Of a stretch of 64,000 nt of DNA, positions 43,110 through 51,088 are shown piece after piece. The DNA lies in the NCBI GenBank assembly GCA_965140735.1, contig OZ223306.1:2604001-2668000 (forward strand). The letters are read 5' to 3'. Made by a program: the position numbers and the translations under genes. The first letter of the stretch is position 1, and the number at the start of each line of letters is the position of its first letter. Under the pieces are notes generated by a model, which had not been told where the DNA came from, did no database searches, and was given only the letters and a program-made list of their open reading frames with translations. This DNA is from Fusibacter_A sp965140735 (GTDB lineage: Bacteria; Bacillota; Clostridia; Peptostreptococcales; Acidaminobacteraceae).

Positions 43110-44564
43110 ATGGCATTAATGAATGGACAACAGTACATCGAGAGTCTTCGCAAACTAAATATTAAGGTGTATATGTTTGGAGAGTTAGTTGAAAACCCAG
43201 TAGATCACCCTATGATTCGCCCATCAATTAATTCAGTCGCTATGACTTATGAACTTGCTCACGTTGCAGAACATGAGGATTTAATGACTGCGACTTCACA
43301 CTTAACTGGAGAAAAAGTCAACCGATTCACACATCTCCATAGAAGTACAGATGATTTGAGAAAAAAAGTCAAAATGCAAAGATTGCTTGGCCAAAAGACA
43401 GCTTCATGTTTCCAACGTTGCGTGGGAATGGACGCTTTTAATGCAGTTTTCAGCACAACTTTTGAAATCGATAAAAAACACGGTACTCAATACCATGAAA
43501 ATTTCATAAAGTATATGCATTTCGTACAAGAAAATGACTTAACAATAGATGGCGCTATGACAGATCCAAAAGGCGATCGTTCACTGTCTCCAAATCAACA
43601 ACCAGATCCCGATTTATTCTTGCACGTTGTAGAACAAAGAGCAGATGGCATCGTTGTCCGTGGTGCCAAAGCACATCAAACTGGTGCAGTGAATTCTCAT
43701 GAACATTTAATCATGCCAACCATTGCTATGCGTGAAGATGACAAAGCTTATGCGGTTTCATTCGCGATTCCATCTGATGCAGAAGGCATCGTAATGATTT
43801 ATGGTAGACAATCTTGTGATACAAGACGTCTCGAAGAAAATGCTGACTTAGATCTTGGTAACAAACAATTTGGTGGTCAAGAAGCACTTGTTGTCTTCAA
43901 TGATGTCTTTATTCCAAATGATCGAATCTTCTTAAATGGTGAAACTGAATTTGCAGGCATGTTAGTTGAACGCTTTGCTGGCTATCATCGTCAAAGCTAC
44001 GGTGGTTGTAAAGTTGGTGTGGGTGATGTCCTTATAGGCGCAGCTGCTGTTGCTGCAGAATATAATGGTGCTGAAAAGGCATCTCACATAAAAGACAAAT
44101 TAATTGAAATGACACACTTAAACGAAACGCTTTATTGCTGTGGGATTGCATGCTCTAGTGAAGGCTATCCAACTGAAGCAGGCAACTACCAAATTGATCT
44201 TTTATTAGCGAATATCTGTAAGCAAAACGTAACACGCTACCCATATGAAATCGCACGTTTAGCAGAAGATATCGCTGGTGGTTTAATGGTTACAATGCCT
44301 TCAGCAAAAGATTTCAAACATCCAGAAATTGGACCACTATGCGAAAAATACTTTAAAGGTGTCAATAAAGTACCTACTGAACAGCGTATGCGTATCCTGC
44401 GTTTAGTTGAAAACTTAACACTTGGAACCGCAGCAGTAGGTTATCGTACTGAATCTATGCACGGTGCAGGCTCTCCGCAGGCACAACGTATTATGATTGC
44501 AAGACAAAGCAATTTACAACATAAAAAAGACCTTGCTAAAAAAATAGCAGGTATCGATAAGTAA
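43110..44564 (+). CDS. abfD: 4-hydroxybutyryl-CoA dehydratase / vinylacetyl-CoA isomerase
   Basis: A 484-residue FAD and [4Fe-4S] enzyme. All four cluster ligands known from the C. aminobutyricum enzyme are present, offset only by the initiator Met: Cys100 and Cys104 (TASCFQRCVG), His293 and Cys300 (GYHRQSYGGC). GSPQAQRIMIAR closes the acyl-CoA-dehydrogenase-like fold. It dehydrates 4-hydroxybutyryl-CoA to crotonyl-CoA through a ketyl radical. ATG 43110 is chosen because AAAGGAG lies 9 nt upstream; a TTG at 43092 is also in frame. First gene of a three-gene operon under the sigma-54 promoter at 43028. Confidence 0.96.
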   Translation: MALMNGQQYIESLRKLNIKVYMFGELVENPVDHPMIRPSINSVAMTYELAHVAEHEDLMTATSHLTGEKVNRFTHLHRSTDDLRKKVKMQRLLGQKTASCFQRCVGMDAFNAVFSTTFEIDKKHGTQYHENFIKYMHFVQENDLTIDGAMTDPKGDRSLSPNQQPDPDLFLHVVEQRADGIVVRGAKAHQTGAVNSHEHLIMPTIAMREDDKAYAVSFAIPSDAEGIVMIYGRQSCDTRRLEENADLDLGNKQFGGQEALVVFNDVFIPNDRIFLNGETEFAGMLVERFAGYHRQSYGGCKVGVGDVLIGAAAVAAEYNGAEKASHIKDKLIEMTHLNETLYCCGIACSSEGYPTEAGNYQIDLLLANICKQNVTRYPYEIARLAEDIAGGLMVTMPSAKDFKHPEIGPLCEKYFKGVNKVPTEQRMRILRLVENLTLGTAAVGYRTESMHGAGSPQAQRIMIARQSNLQHKKDLAKKIAGIDK

Positions 44565-44585
44565 ATGGATAAGAGGTGTATAATC

Positions 44586-44879
44586 ATGTTTGATCAAGTC
44601 AAAAAAGTCTTAATGGAAGAGGTTAGACCTCAGCTCAGGCTCCATGCTGGAGATATTGAACTCCTAAAAGTAGAAAACAATACCGTTGAAGTCAAATTAC
44701 TGGGTGCTTGCAGTAATTGTCCATCTGCAAAATTAACACTACTCGAAGTGGTTGAAACCACATTGATGGCGCATTTTCCTGAAATAGAACGCGTTATTTC
44801 GGTTAGTGAAACCAGCGAAGAACTCATTGATTTTGCAAAAAAACTCTTAAGCAAAACGAAATCAAGTAATCTACATTGA
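44586..44879 (+). CDS. NifU-like iron-sulfur scaffold domain protein
   Basis: A 97-residue NifU C-terminal-domain protein. The CXXC pair (GACSNCPSAKLTL, about 41-53) is the cluster-binding motif, in the setting typical of NifU/Nfu proteins. Nfu proteins carry a [4Fe-4S] cluster to apo-enzymes; here it is between abfD, whose product needs a [4Fe-4S] cluster, and the CoA-transferase, so a dedicated maturation role is plausible. ATG 44586 is chosen over the ATG at 44565 because AGAGGTG is at the right distance. The TGA overlaps the TTG that can start the next gene. Confidence 0.85.
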   Translation: MFDQVKKVLMEEVRPQLRLHAGDIELLKVENNTVEVKLLGACSNCPSAKLTLLEVVETTLMAHFPEIERVISVSETSEELIDFAKKLLSKTKSSNLH

Positions 44880-46459
44880 AGATTGGAATCAAATATTGCG
44901 GCGGTTGCAATCCTCGATATGCGCGAACCGCATTTGCCGACCGAATTATAAGCACTCTATCAGACAGTATTGTTTTCGAAAAAGCCACTGAGACATCAGA
45001 CTATGATGTACTCCTAGTTATCAATGGGTGTAGGAACGCATGCACCCATTTTTCTCGTTTTTCAGTAAAGCAAGGTATTATTCAGGTGACCCATGATTCA
45101 GATTATGAAAAGGTTCTGAATCTTATCAGCCACTATAAAAATCAAAACGAACAGGAGATAACCATGACATTTCATAAGATGTACAATGAAAAACTGACTT
45201 CCGCAGAAGAAGCCGTTAAAGTAATACGTTCTGGTAATCGAGTTGTTATCGGACATGCTGCAAGTGAACCCAAATCATTAATTGATGCAATGGTAAACAA
45301 TAAAGCACAATACGAAAACGTAGAAATTGTTCATATGGTCGCACTAGGAAAAACGGATTACACAAACCCAGAAATGGCTAAACATTTTAGACATAATGCC
45401 CTCTTTGCTTCTGGAAGCACAAGAGGTCCAATAAAAGAAAACCGTGCCGATTACACACCATGCTTTTTTTATCAAATTCCAAAGCTTTTAACAGACGGTG
45501 CTTTACCACCCGATGTGGCATTAGTACAGTTGAGTCCCCCAGACGCTCATGGCTATTGCAGCTTTGGTTTATCAGTTGATTACACAAAACCCGCTGCTTT
45601 AGCCGCTAAGATAGTCATCGCAGAAATCAATGGTCAAATGCCTCGTACTGCTGGCGATTCTCTTATTCATATTTCTGAACTGGATTATATCGTTGAGGCC
45701 TCTTATCCAATCATCGAACTGCCACCACCCAAAATTGGTGATGTAGAAAAAGCGATCGGTGAACACTGTGCTTCGCTTATAGAAGACGGTTCTACACTTC
45801 AACTTGGTATTGGCTCTATTCCTGATGCTGTACTCCTTTTCCTTAAGGATAAAAAAGACCTTGGTATCCACTCTGAAATGTTCTCAGATGGTGTTGTTGA
45901 ATTGGTTGAAGCTGGTGTCATCAATAACAGCAAAAAGACTTTGCACAAAGGCAAAATGGTCGCAACTTTCTTAATGGGTACTAAACGTCTTTATGATTTC
46001 GTTCATAACAATCCAGTGGTTGAAATGTATCCTGTGGATTATGTCAATGACCCATGTGTGATTATGCAAAACTCTAAAATGGTTTCCATCAACTCTTGTA
46101 TTCAAGTGGATTTGATGGGACAAGTGGTATCGGATAGTATCGGACTCACTCAATTCAGTGGTGTTGGTGGTCAAGTGGACTATGTCCGTGGTGCAAGCAT
46201 GACTAAGGATGGGAAATCCATCATTGCGATGCCTTCAACAGCAAGTAAAGGCACAATTTCAAGAATTGTACCTTTTATTGACGAAGGTTCTGCTGTGACA
46301 ACCTCTCGTAACGATGTTCATTACGTCATCACAGAATACGGTATCGCCGATTTAAGAGGTAAGACATTGAGAGATAGAGCGACTGCTCTTATTGCCATAG
46401 CGCATCCTAAATTCCACGAAGAGCTCAAAGCGGAATGGCATAGACGTTTTTCTTCTTAA
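44876..46459 (+). CDS. abfT: 4-hydroxybutyrate CoA-transferase with N-terminal Cys-rich domain
   Basis: The frame is 527 codons from a TTG (44876). Residues 97-527 are a normal-length 4-hydroxybutyrate CoA-transferase of the acetyl-CoA hydrolase/transferase family (EAVKVIRSGNRVVIGHAASEP, PPDAHGYCSFG, GIHSEMFSDG with the catalytic glutamate, VGGQVDYVRGA). It moves CoA from acetyl-CoA or butyryl-CoA to 4-hydroxybutyrate. The first 96 residues form a separate domain with four cysteines (YCGGCNP near 7, GCRNAC near 51). At 45164 an in-frame ATG follows AGGAG at 7 nt spacing, so a transferase-only form could be made too. No stop separates the two parts. TTG has no ribosome site but overlaps the NifU-like gene's stop. 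Confidence 0.88.
   Translation: MKIGIKYCGGCNPRYARTAFADRIISTLSDSIVFEKATETSDYDVLLVINGCRNACTHFSRFSVKQGIIQVTHDSDYEKVLNLISHYKNQNEQEITMTFHKMYNEKLTSAEEAVKVIRSGNRVVIGHAASEPKSLIDAMVNNKAQYENVEIVHMVALGKTDYTNPEMAKHFRHNALFASGSTRGPIKENRADYTPCFFYQIPKLLTDGALPPDVALVQLSPPDAHGYCSFGLSVDYTKPAALAAKIVIAEINGQMPRTAGDSLIHISELDYIVEASYPIIELPPPKIGDVEKAIGEHCASLIEDGSTLQLGIGSIPDAVLLFLKDKKDLGIHSEMFSDGVVELVEAGVINNSKKTLHKGKMVATFLMGTKRLYDFVHNNPVVEMYPVDYVNDPCVIMQNSKMVSINSCIQVDLMGQVVSDSIGLTQFSGVGGQVDYVRGASMTKDGKSIIAMPSTASKGTISRIVPFIDEGSAVTTSRNDVHYVITEYGIADLRGKTLRDRATALIAIAHPKFHEELKAEWHRRFSS
45151..45166 (+). promoter_or_regulatory. Internal ribosome site and start within abfT
   Basis: CAGGAGATAACCATG: a good ribosome site followed by ATG 45164-45166, in frame with the upstream domain (288 nt from the TTG). 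The predicted protein from here matches standard AbfT length (431 residues). Confidence 0.7.
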
Positions 46460-46526
46460 TTGATAACGTCCAATCTATTAAAAGCCTTCGAGGTTTATTT
46501 CAGTCGTTAAAATAACCTCTATAATA

Positions 46527-46565
46527 AATGTTGGAGTGGCTTAAAATCCATTTCAGCATTTTTTA
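46527..46565 (+). terminator. Terminator of the abfD operon
   Basis: AATGTTG (46527-46533) pairs with CAGCATT (46554-46560, one G-U pair), with an inner TGG/CCA pairing, followed by a T-run. First good terminator after abfT. Confidence 0.6.
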
Positions 46566-46589
46566 ATTTTTGCAAAAAAACTACCCCTT

Positions 46590-47207
46590 TTATAGCAAAA
46601 ACGCATCTATTTTTTGGAGCAGTCCATCATAATTGACTGCGGGAAAATCCGTCACATCTACTTCAATGAGTTGCCCCAATTGAAATTGATTATAGGCTCT
46701 ATCTGAGCAACGTTTTTTCAATGTCAACGCATCTGCTAAGCAATCCGCCTTTTCTCTATCTAAAAGTACATCGCCTTTATGATATCGACTTACTAGATGA
46801 CCTAAGTGTCGACTTGAATCTAAATCTCTTTCTCTTGACCGCTTACAAATGACTTCCATATCGCCAACAAGTCTAATCGTCAGAAAGTTGTAACCAAATT
46901 GAATGCCTAACTTTTCAAGATTTGACTTTTGTTTATCGCTAAATGGATAATCTGAAACAATCAGTTGATGTTCTTTCATGGCCTTCTCAATCATTATATA
47001 ATATTGTCGCCAAGCTTCATGCTCAAGGCTTGCTTTCTCCTCTAAATTATCAAAACCCTGCTCGTCATATTTCTTTTCCTTTATTTCGTCTAAATTAATC
47101 GTTTCAAAATTTGGGTGTCTTTTTAAGATCATTTGGCATAAATAACTTTTTCCCGTCGCTGGATAACCTGCGAGAAGGATCATCTTATTCGTTATGTGAT
47201 TTGACAT
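46590..47207 (-). CDS. P-loop kinase-like protein (AAA_33 type)
   Basis: A 205-residue P-loop protein with Walker A GYPATGKS (14-21), an LDEIKEKKY segment and lid-like arginines (RSRERDLDSS, about 123-132). Resembles small-molecule kinases of the AAA_33 / zeta-toxin-like group. The acceptor is unknown. Downstream of an aldolase and ascorbate-type PTS on the same strand, but separated by a terminator and dispersed repeat, so it may be its own unit. AAGGAAC precedes the ATG. Confidence 0.72.
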   Translation of the reverse strand: MSNHITNKMILLAGYPATGKSYLCQMILKRHPNFETINLDEIKEKKYDEQGFDNLEEKASLEHEAWRQYYIMIEKAMKEHQLIVSDYPFSDKQKSNLEKLGIQFGYNFLTIRLVGDMEVICKRSRERDLDSSRHLGHLVSRYHKGDVLLDREKADCLADALTLKKRCSDRAYNQFQLGQLIEVDVTDFPAVNYDGLLQKIDAFLL

Positions 47208-47236
47208 TTCAGTTCCTTTCTTGAAGCCCGTAAATT

Positions 47237-47335
47237 AACAACATTTGAGCCATCTTTCGATCCCTCAAACCGATTTTTACTGACGCTGTTTGAGGTTGGA
47301 CACTCCTCATCACAGCTTTCGGCTCAAATCTTGTT
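47237..47335. repeat. Nested inverted repeat with dispersed-repeat arm
   Basis: Outer arms 47237-47251 and 47321-47335 are complementary except for one base. Inside is a second perfect 8-bp dyad (CCTCAAAC 47263-47270, GTTTGAGG 47288-47295). The right arm belongs to the sequence repeated at 58126-58160. Confidence 0.6.
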
Positions 47336-47348
47336 GTCTTAATAAAAA
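47314..47348. repeat. Dispersed 35-nt repeat, copy 1
   Basis: Identical over 35 nt to 58126-58160 (begins AGCTTTCGGCTC). On the minus strand it lies immediately after a terminator hairpin, as does copy 2. Another ATTTGAGCC fragment is at 47391. Confidence 0.75.
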
Positions 47349-47373
47349 ATAGACGCTCTTAAAACGCCTATTT
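47344..47373 (-). terminator. Terminator of the PTS/aldolase operon
   Basis: AAATAGACG (47347-47355) and CGCCTATTT (47365-47373, one G-U pair) form a stem followed by a T-run on the minus strand, 46 nt after the aldolase stop. Confidence 0.65.
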
Positions 47374-47419
47374 CTATAATTATTATCATGATTTGAGCCC
47401 AAAGGCTTACTTTATGGCA

Positions 47420-48268
47420 TCAATTTAATTTAAATAATGACGCTTTATTGAGTATAATTTCTTTTATTTTACTATTCGCTGGTCCTAGAAGCTTTCTAAG
47501 TGAAGTGAGTGGTGTTACATCTTTTGCAGTAAAGGTTTGACTCACGACCTCAATATAAGATTTGTTGAGTTCTGTGCCCACATTGATTTTTTTCATACCT
47601 TCTCTGACACATTTTTTTATATCTTCATCTGACACGCCTGTTCCACCATGAAGTACAAGTCCTGTTGAACCTAATTTTGATTTCAATTCTTCAAGCAATT
47701 CATAGTTTATCTTTGCTTTTGATTTGTACTGACCATGTGTTGTCCCGATAGAAACTGCCAATGCATCCACAGCTGTTTCAGAAGCAAATCGAAGGGCATC
47801 CTCTGGTCGTGTATACATAACATCATCTTTTTCGACGACAATACCTTCTTCTGCGCCACCTATAGAACCCACTTCGCCTTCGACAGAAACACCGTGAGTA
47901 TGCGCATAGGCAACCACCTCTTTTGTGTTTTTTATATTTTCATCTATTGGAAGCGCTGATCCATCATACATCACTGAAGAATAACCACAATCAATCGCTC
48001 TCTTAATGGCATCGATATCTTTACAGTGATCCATGTGAAGTGCAACACTTACACTTGATTTTTCAGCTAAAGCTTTTACACTGGCAACGAGGGGTTCAAA
48101 ACCGATATATTCTGCCGTTCCCAAGGAAGTTTGTAGAATCACTGGAACGCCAAGTTCTTCTGCAGCTTCAATCATTGCCGGTACCATCTCAAAACAGTGA
48201 ACATTGAACGCACCAATGGCACCTTTGCCTTCATTTTCTTTAAACATTTGTATCAAATTTTTATACAT
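47420..48268 (-). CDS. Class II fructose/tagatose-bisphosphate-type aldolase
   Basis: A 282-residue class II (zinc) aldolase of the Fba/GatY/KbaY family. HMDHCKD carries metal ligands, EGEVGSIGGAEEG is the family signature, and THGQYK plus HGGTGVSDEDIK hold further ligand and phosphate-binding residues. Cleaves a ketose bisphosphate to DHAP and an aldehyde. Its place at the end of the PTS operon suggests it splits the imported sugar phosphate after phosphorylation, like tagatose-1,6-bisphosphate in galactitol pathways. GAAGGAAC precedes the ATG. Confidence 0.88.
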   Translation of the reverse strand: MYKNLIQMFKENEGKGAIGAFNVHCFEMVPAMIEAAEELGVPVILQTSLGTAEYIGFEPLVASVKALAEKSSVSVALHMDHCKDIDAIKRAIDCGYSSVMYDGSALPIDENIKNTKEVVAYAHTHGVSVEGEVGSIGGAEEGIVVEKDDVMYTRPEDALRFASETAVDALAVSIGTTHGQYKSKAKINYELLEELKSKLGSTGLVLHGGTGVSDEDIKKCVREGMKKINVGTELNKSYIEVVSQTFTAKDVTPLTSLRKLLGPANSKIKEIILNKASLFKLN

Positions 48269-48299
48269 TTCTGTTCCTTCTCTCTTTATTTATAACGGA

Positions 48300-48686
48300 T
48301 TACATTTTCCCGCGAAGCATATCTTTTGACATTTGCATCATCTCTTGTACTTTCCCTAAATAAAACTCCAATTCTCTATCATTTTTGGCTTCTGCTGCCT
48401 TTTGTCGTTTTTTATTATAAAGAGTCATTAAATCTGTATAGGGTTTGCCCATTTCACGTTTTATGGCAAGACTCTTCTCGTAAAACAGAATAGCTTCGTC
48501 CCATAGCTCAGCTTGAAAATAAAGGGAGCCAATTTCGTTTAAAATCAGAATTTGTCTTTCGTCATCTAAACCTTCTAATGTCGATATTTTTTCTTCTGCT
48601 TGTTTTACGAGTGCCTTCCTATCGTCATCACTTAGCAATTTCACTTCCTGACTACTCTTCACTTTCTTTTTCCCGAATAAAAACAT
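48300..48686 (-). CDS. Small TPR-like protein
   Basis: A 128-residue helical protein. Residues about 45-85 form a tetratricopeptide-like pair (ILNEIGSLYFQAELWDEAILFYEKSLAIKREM). The N-terminus is basic and the C-terminus charged. Probably a protein-interaction module; no enzyme motif. It sits between the PTS IIC and aldolase genes with 31-34 nt gaps, so it is in the operon. This is unusual for an ascorbate-type PTS. GGGGG precedes the ATG. Confidence 0.65.
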   Translation of the reverse strand: MFLFGKKKVKSSQEVKLLSDDDRKALVKQAEEKISTLEGLDDERQILILNEIGSLYFQAELWDEAILFYEKSLAIKREMGKPYTDLMTLYNKKRQKAAEAKNDRELEFYLGKVQEMMQMSKDMLRGKM

Positions 48687-48720
48687 GACTGTTGCCCCCT
48701 TATCTTTTCAAATACGATTT

Positions 48721-50013
48721 CTAAAAGACGCCAACTATACTTTTAATAATCACAAAGAAGAACCCTGTTACAACTGTATCGACGTCTGTACACGTAATGT
48801 TTTCAAATCCAATTTGACCTAACATTGGTGCAAGAAATGCTGGCAATAGCATAATAAAAATACCATGTGCAATACAGCCCACTACAACACCACGACGCCC
48901 CCCAACTTTGTTGGCAAAGATACCTGCCGTACCACCAGCAAAGAAGTTACTCATAACACCAGGAATAACAAGTGGTACGCCAAGTGCCGGAATTCCTGTG
49001 ATCAACATCCCAATTAAAGAACCTACTGTTGTAAAGAGAAATCCCATAATTACGGAATTAGGTGCATAAGGGAAAAGTACAGGACAATCAAGTGCAGGTT
49101 TTGCATTTGGCACAAGTTTTTGTGAAATGCCTTGGAATGCTGGCACGATTTCAGCGAGCAATAATCGAACCCCTGATAGTAAAACATATAACCCTACTAC
49201 AAATTGCATAGATTGTAAAAAGGCATATACCATGAAGTTCGTGTCTCCTGCATAAGGTGCACTTGCTTCTGGACCTGCAATCGCAGCAACAATTAAGTAG
49301 AACGGCATCATTACGACCATAACCGAGAGGTACGTATCTTGTAAAAATTCTATACTTTTAGGCAGTTTTAAATCTTCGCAAGATTTAGAATTGCCACCAA
49401 CGAGTTTCGCAATAAGAGCTGTAAACATATAGCCAATTGTACAGAAATGTCCCAAAGCAAAATCATCACTTCCAGTAATCTTTCTTACAATAGGCTGTGC
49501 AAATGCAGGCATAAGTGTCGCAAAAGCACCCCCGACAAGACTTGCTACAACAATCAGTGCAATACCTCTTAACCCAGTAAACCATGCGAAGACAACACAA
49601 AGCGTTGCTTCCCATAAAAGTGCTTGACCTGTTAAAAAGATATACTTAAACGGTGTCAATCTTGCTAAAATAATGTTGACAATGAAAATCCCTGCTAGAG
49701 CAATCGCAATTTCACTGCCCAATCCTAGATTGCCCATGGCTTGTCCGTTAATGGCTTCAATTGACGCCACAACACTTTCAAGTCCATTCAACCCAAAGCC
49801 TTGATTAAACACTGCACCAAAGTATGCAAGTGATCCCTGCATGACTGATGATCCTGCCGCAAGTACTAAAAATCCTAAAATGGTTTTCATTGTTCCAGAA
49901 ATAACTGTCCCCGCAGATTTTTTCTGCAATGCAAGTCCTAACAGAGCAATCAGTCCAATAATAATTGCTGCTTGAGTCAAAATATTATCAATAATAAAAT
50001 TCAATACACCCAT
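48721..50013 (-). CDS. PTS IIC, ascorbate type (UlaA/SgaT family)
   Basis: A 430-residue membrane permease with about eleven hydrophobic segments. It shares the UlaA landmarks: GTMKTILGFLVLAAGSSV (about 39-56), GHFCTIGYMF in place of the UlaA GHQ-loop, EDLKLPKSIEFLQD (about 212-225), and GVRLLLAEIVPAFQGISQKLVPNAKPALDCPVLFPYAPN across several short motifs near 285-325. It carries out sugar translocation coupled to phosphorylation by the IIB protein. The UlaA group transports ascorbate or pentitol-like sugars; the operon lacks ascorbate-degrading enzymes, so the sugar is unknown. Confidence 0.88.
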   Translation of the reverse strand: MGVLNFIIDNILTQAAIIIGLIALLGLALQKKSAGTVISGTMKTILGFLVLAAGSSVMQGSLAYFGAVFNQGFGLNGLESVVASIEAINGQAMGNLGLGSEIAIALAGIFIVNIILARLTPFKYIFLTGQALLWEATLCVVFAWFTGLRGIALIVVASLVGGAFATLMPAFAQPIVRKITGSDDFALGHFCTIGYMFTALIAKLVGGNSKSCEDLKLPKSIEFLQDTYLSVMVVMMPFYLIVAAIAGPEASAPYAGDTNFMVYAFLQSMQFVVGLYVLLSGVRLLLAEIVPAFQGISQKLVPNAKPALDCPVLFPYAPNSVIMGFLFTTVGSLIGMLITGIPALGVPLVIPGVMSNFFAGGTAGIFANKVGGRRGVVVGCIAHGIFIMLLPAFLAPMLGQIGFENITCTDVDTVVTGFFFVIIKSIVGVF

Positions 50014-50036
50014 AAATGACTACCTCCCATAACTGA

Positions 50037-50327
50037 CTAAAGTACACCCATCTCTTTTAATACTGGTACTAATTTTTCTTTAATCTCCTCTTTATCCACT
50101 AATCTATCTAAGAAGATTGTTGGACTATTTAAAGTAATGCGTTCAAACTGCTTTTCAAAATTTTTCCCTGAAATAATAATATCTGCCTGTTGTCCAGAGA
50201 CACTTGAAATATCAATATGATCCATTTTAGCTTCAACACCCATTTCTTTGAGTATCTTTTCTGTTGTCATTTGACAGGCAAAACTACTGCCTAAACCGTT
50301 TCCACAAACTGTTAATATTTTTAACAT
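50037..50327 (-). CDS. PTS IIB component (lactose/ascorbate type)
   Basis: A 96-residue IIB protein with the phosphocysteine loop VCGNGLGSS (7-15, Cys8). Length and DIIISGKNF match SgaB/UlaB. Accepts phosphate from IIA and passes it to the sugar in the IIC channel. 23 nt before IIC, so it is in the same operon. AAAGGGG precedes the ATG. Confidence 0.88.
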   Translation of the reverse strand: MLKILTVCGNGLGSSFACQMTTEKILKEMGVEAKMDHIDISSVSGQQADIIISGKNFEKQFERITLNSPTIFLDRLVDKEEIKEKLVPVLKEMGVL

Positions 50328-50432
50328 TTGATTTAACCCCTTTCATCACTCTAATCCACTGCACTTACTAATCCATTTCACTTATAATTACTCATGAAAA
50401 ATTGTTCAAGTTCTAAGCAGCCGTCACCTCCC

Positions 50433-50894
50433 TTATTCATTCATTAATTGCTTTTCTGCCTCTATTAAAAACTCATAAACATGTTTTGAATCTTTTGCTT
50501 TAAGTAAAGTGTCAATTTGCTCTACATCCATAAATATATTAGATAATACACGCATTGCATCCAGATGAGACTCTGAATCTACTGCTGCAAGTGCGAGCAA
50601 AATGCGTACAGGATACCCATGCTCTTCAAAATAGACTGGTTTTTTAAGTATTGTGATTGCTATTTGCTTATTTAAAACGCCATCAGCTGGTCTCGCATGA
50701 ATTAAAGCCAAATCTTCCGACAACACATAATAAGGACCAAATTCTTCTGTAATTCTCAAAATAGCTTTTTCATAATCTTCCGTAATAAAACCATCCCTTA
50801 ATAAAGGCATCAAACTAATATGAATTGCATCTTTCCAGTTCTTAATACTTTCTATAAATTTTATATTTTCAGGTTTTAATATATTTTCTATCAT
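50433..50894 (-). CDS. PTS IIA component (mannitol/ascorbate type)
   Basis: A 153-residue EIIA-2 domain protein with the phosphohistidine in ALIHARPADGV (about His66-67) and the family segments GPYYVLSEDL and EEHGYPVRILLALAAVDSESHLDAM. Takes phosphate from HPr and gives it to IIB. ATG 50894 is chosen for the AAAGAGG just upstream; the longer frame to 51005 adds a non-homologous tail. First gene of the PTS operon IIA-IIB-IIC-TPR-aldolase. Confidence 0.87.
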   Translation of the reverse strand: MIENILKPENIKFIESIKNWKDAIHISLMPLLRDGFITEDYEKAILRITEEFGPYYVLSEDLALIHARPADGVLNKQIAITILKKPVYFEEHGYPVRILLALAAVDSESHLDAMRVLSNIFMDVEQIDTLLKAKDSKHVYEFLIEAEKQLMNE

Positions 50895-51050
50895 TAGAAT
50901 GCCTCTTTTCATTTCGCTTTTTTCTTGCCTGCTTTGCTGAGTTAATTGTATCAATGTCTTTTTTATAATAGAAGTCCAACTACTTTCGAGTTTTCTTTGC
51001 AACATACTGTATCTTCATTTCAAATCTTATAAAAAGCCCTTATTACAATT

Positions 51051-51079
51051 AAAAGCTCTGGAAGATTTCCAGAGCTTTT
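51051..51079 (-). terminator. Terminator of the PRD regulator gene
   Basis: AAAAGCTCTGGAA (51051-51063) and TTCCAGAGCTTTT (51067-51079) are 13-bp perfect arms with a 3-nt loop, separating the regulator from the PTS operon. Confidence 0.85.
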
Positions 51080-51088
51080 AATCTATTT

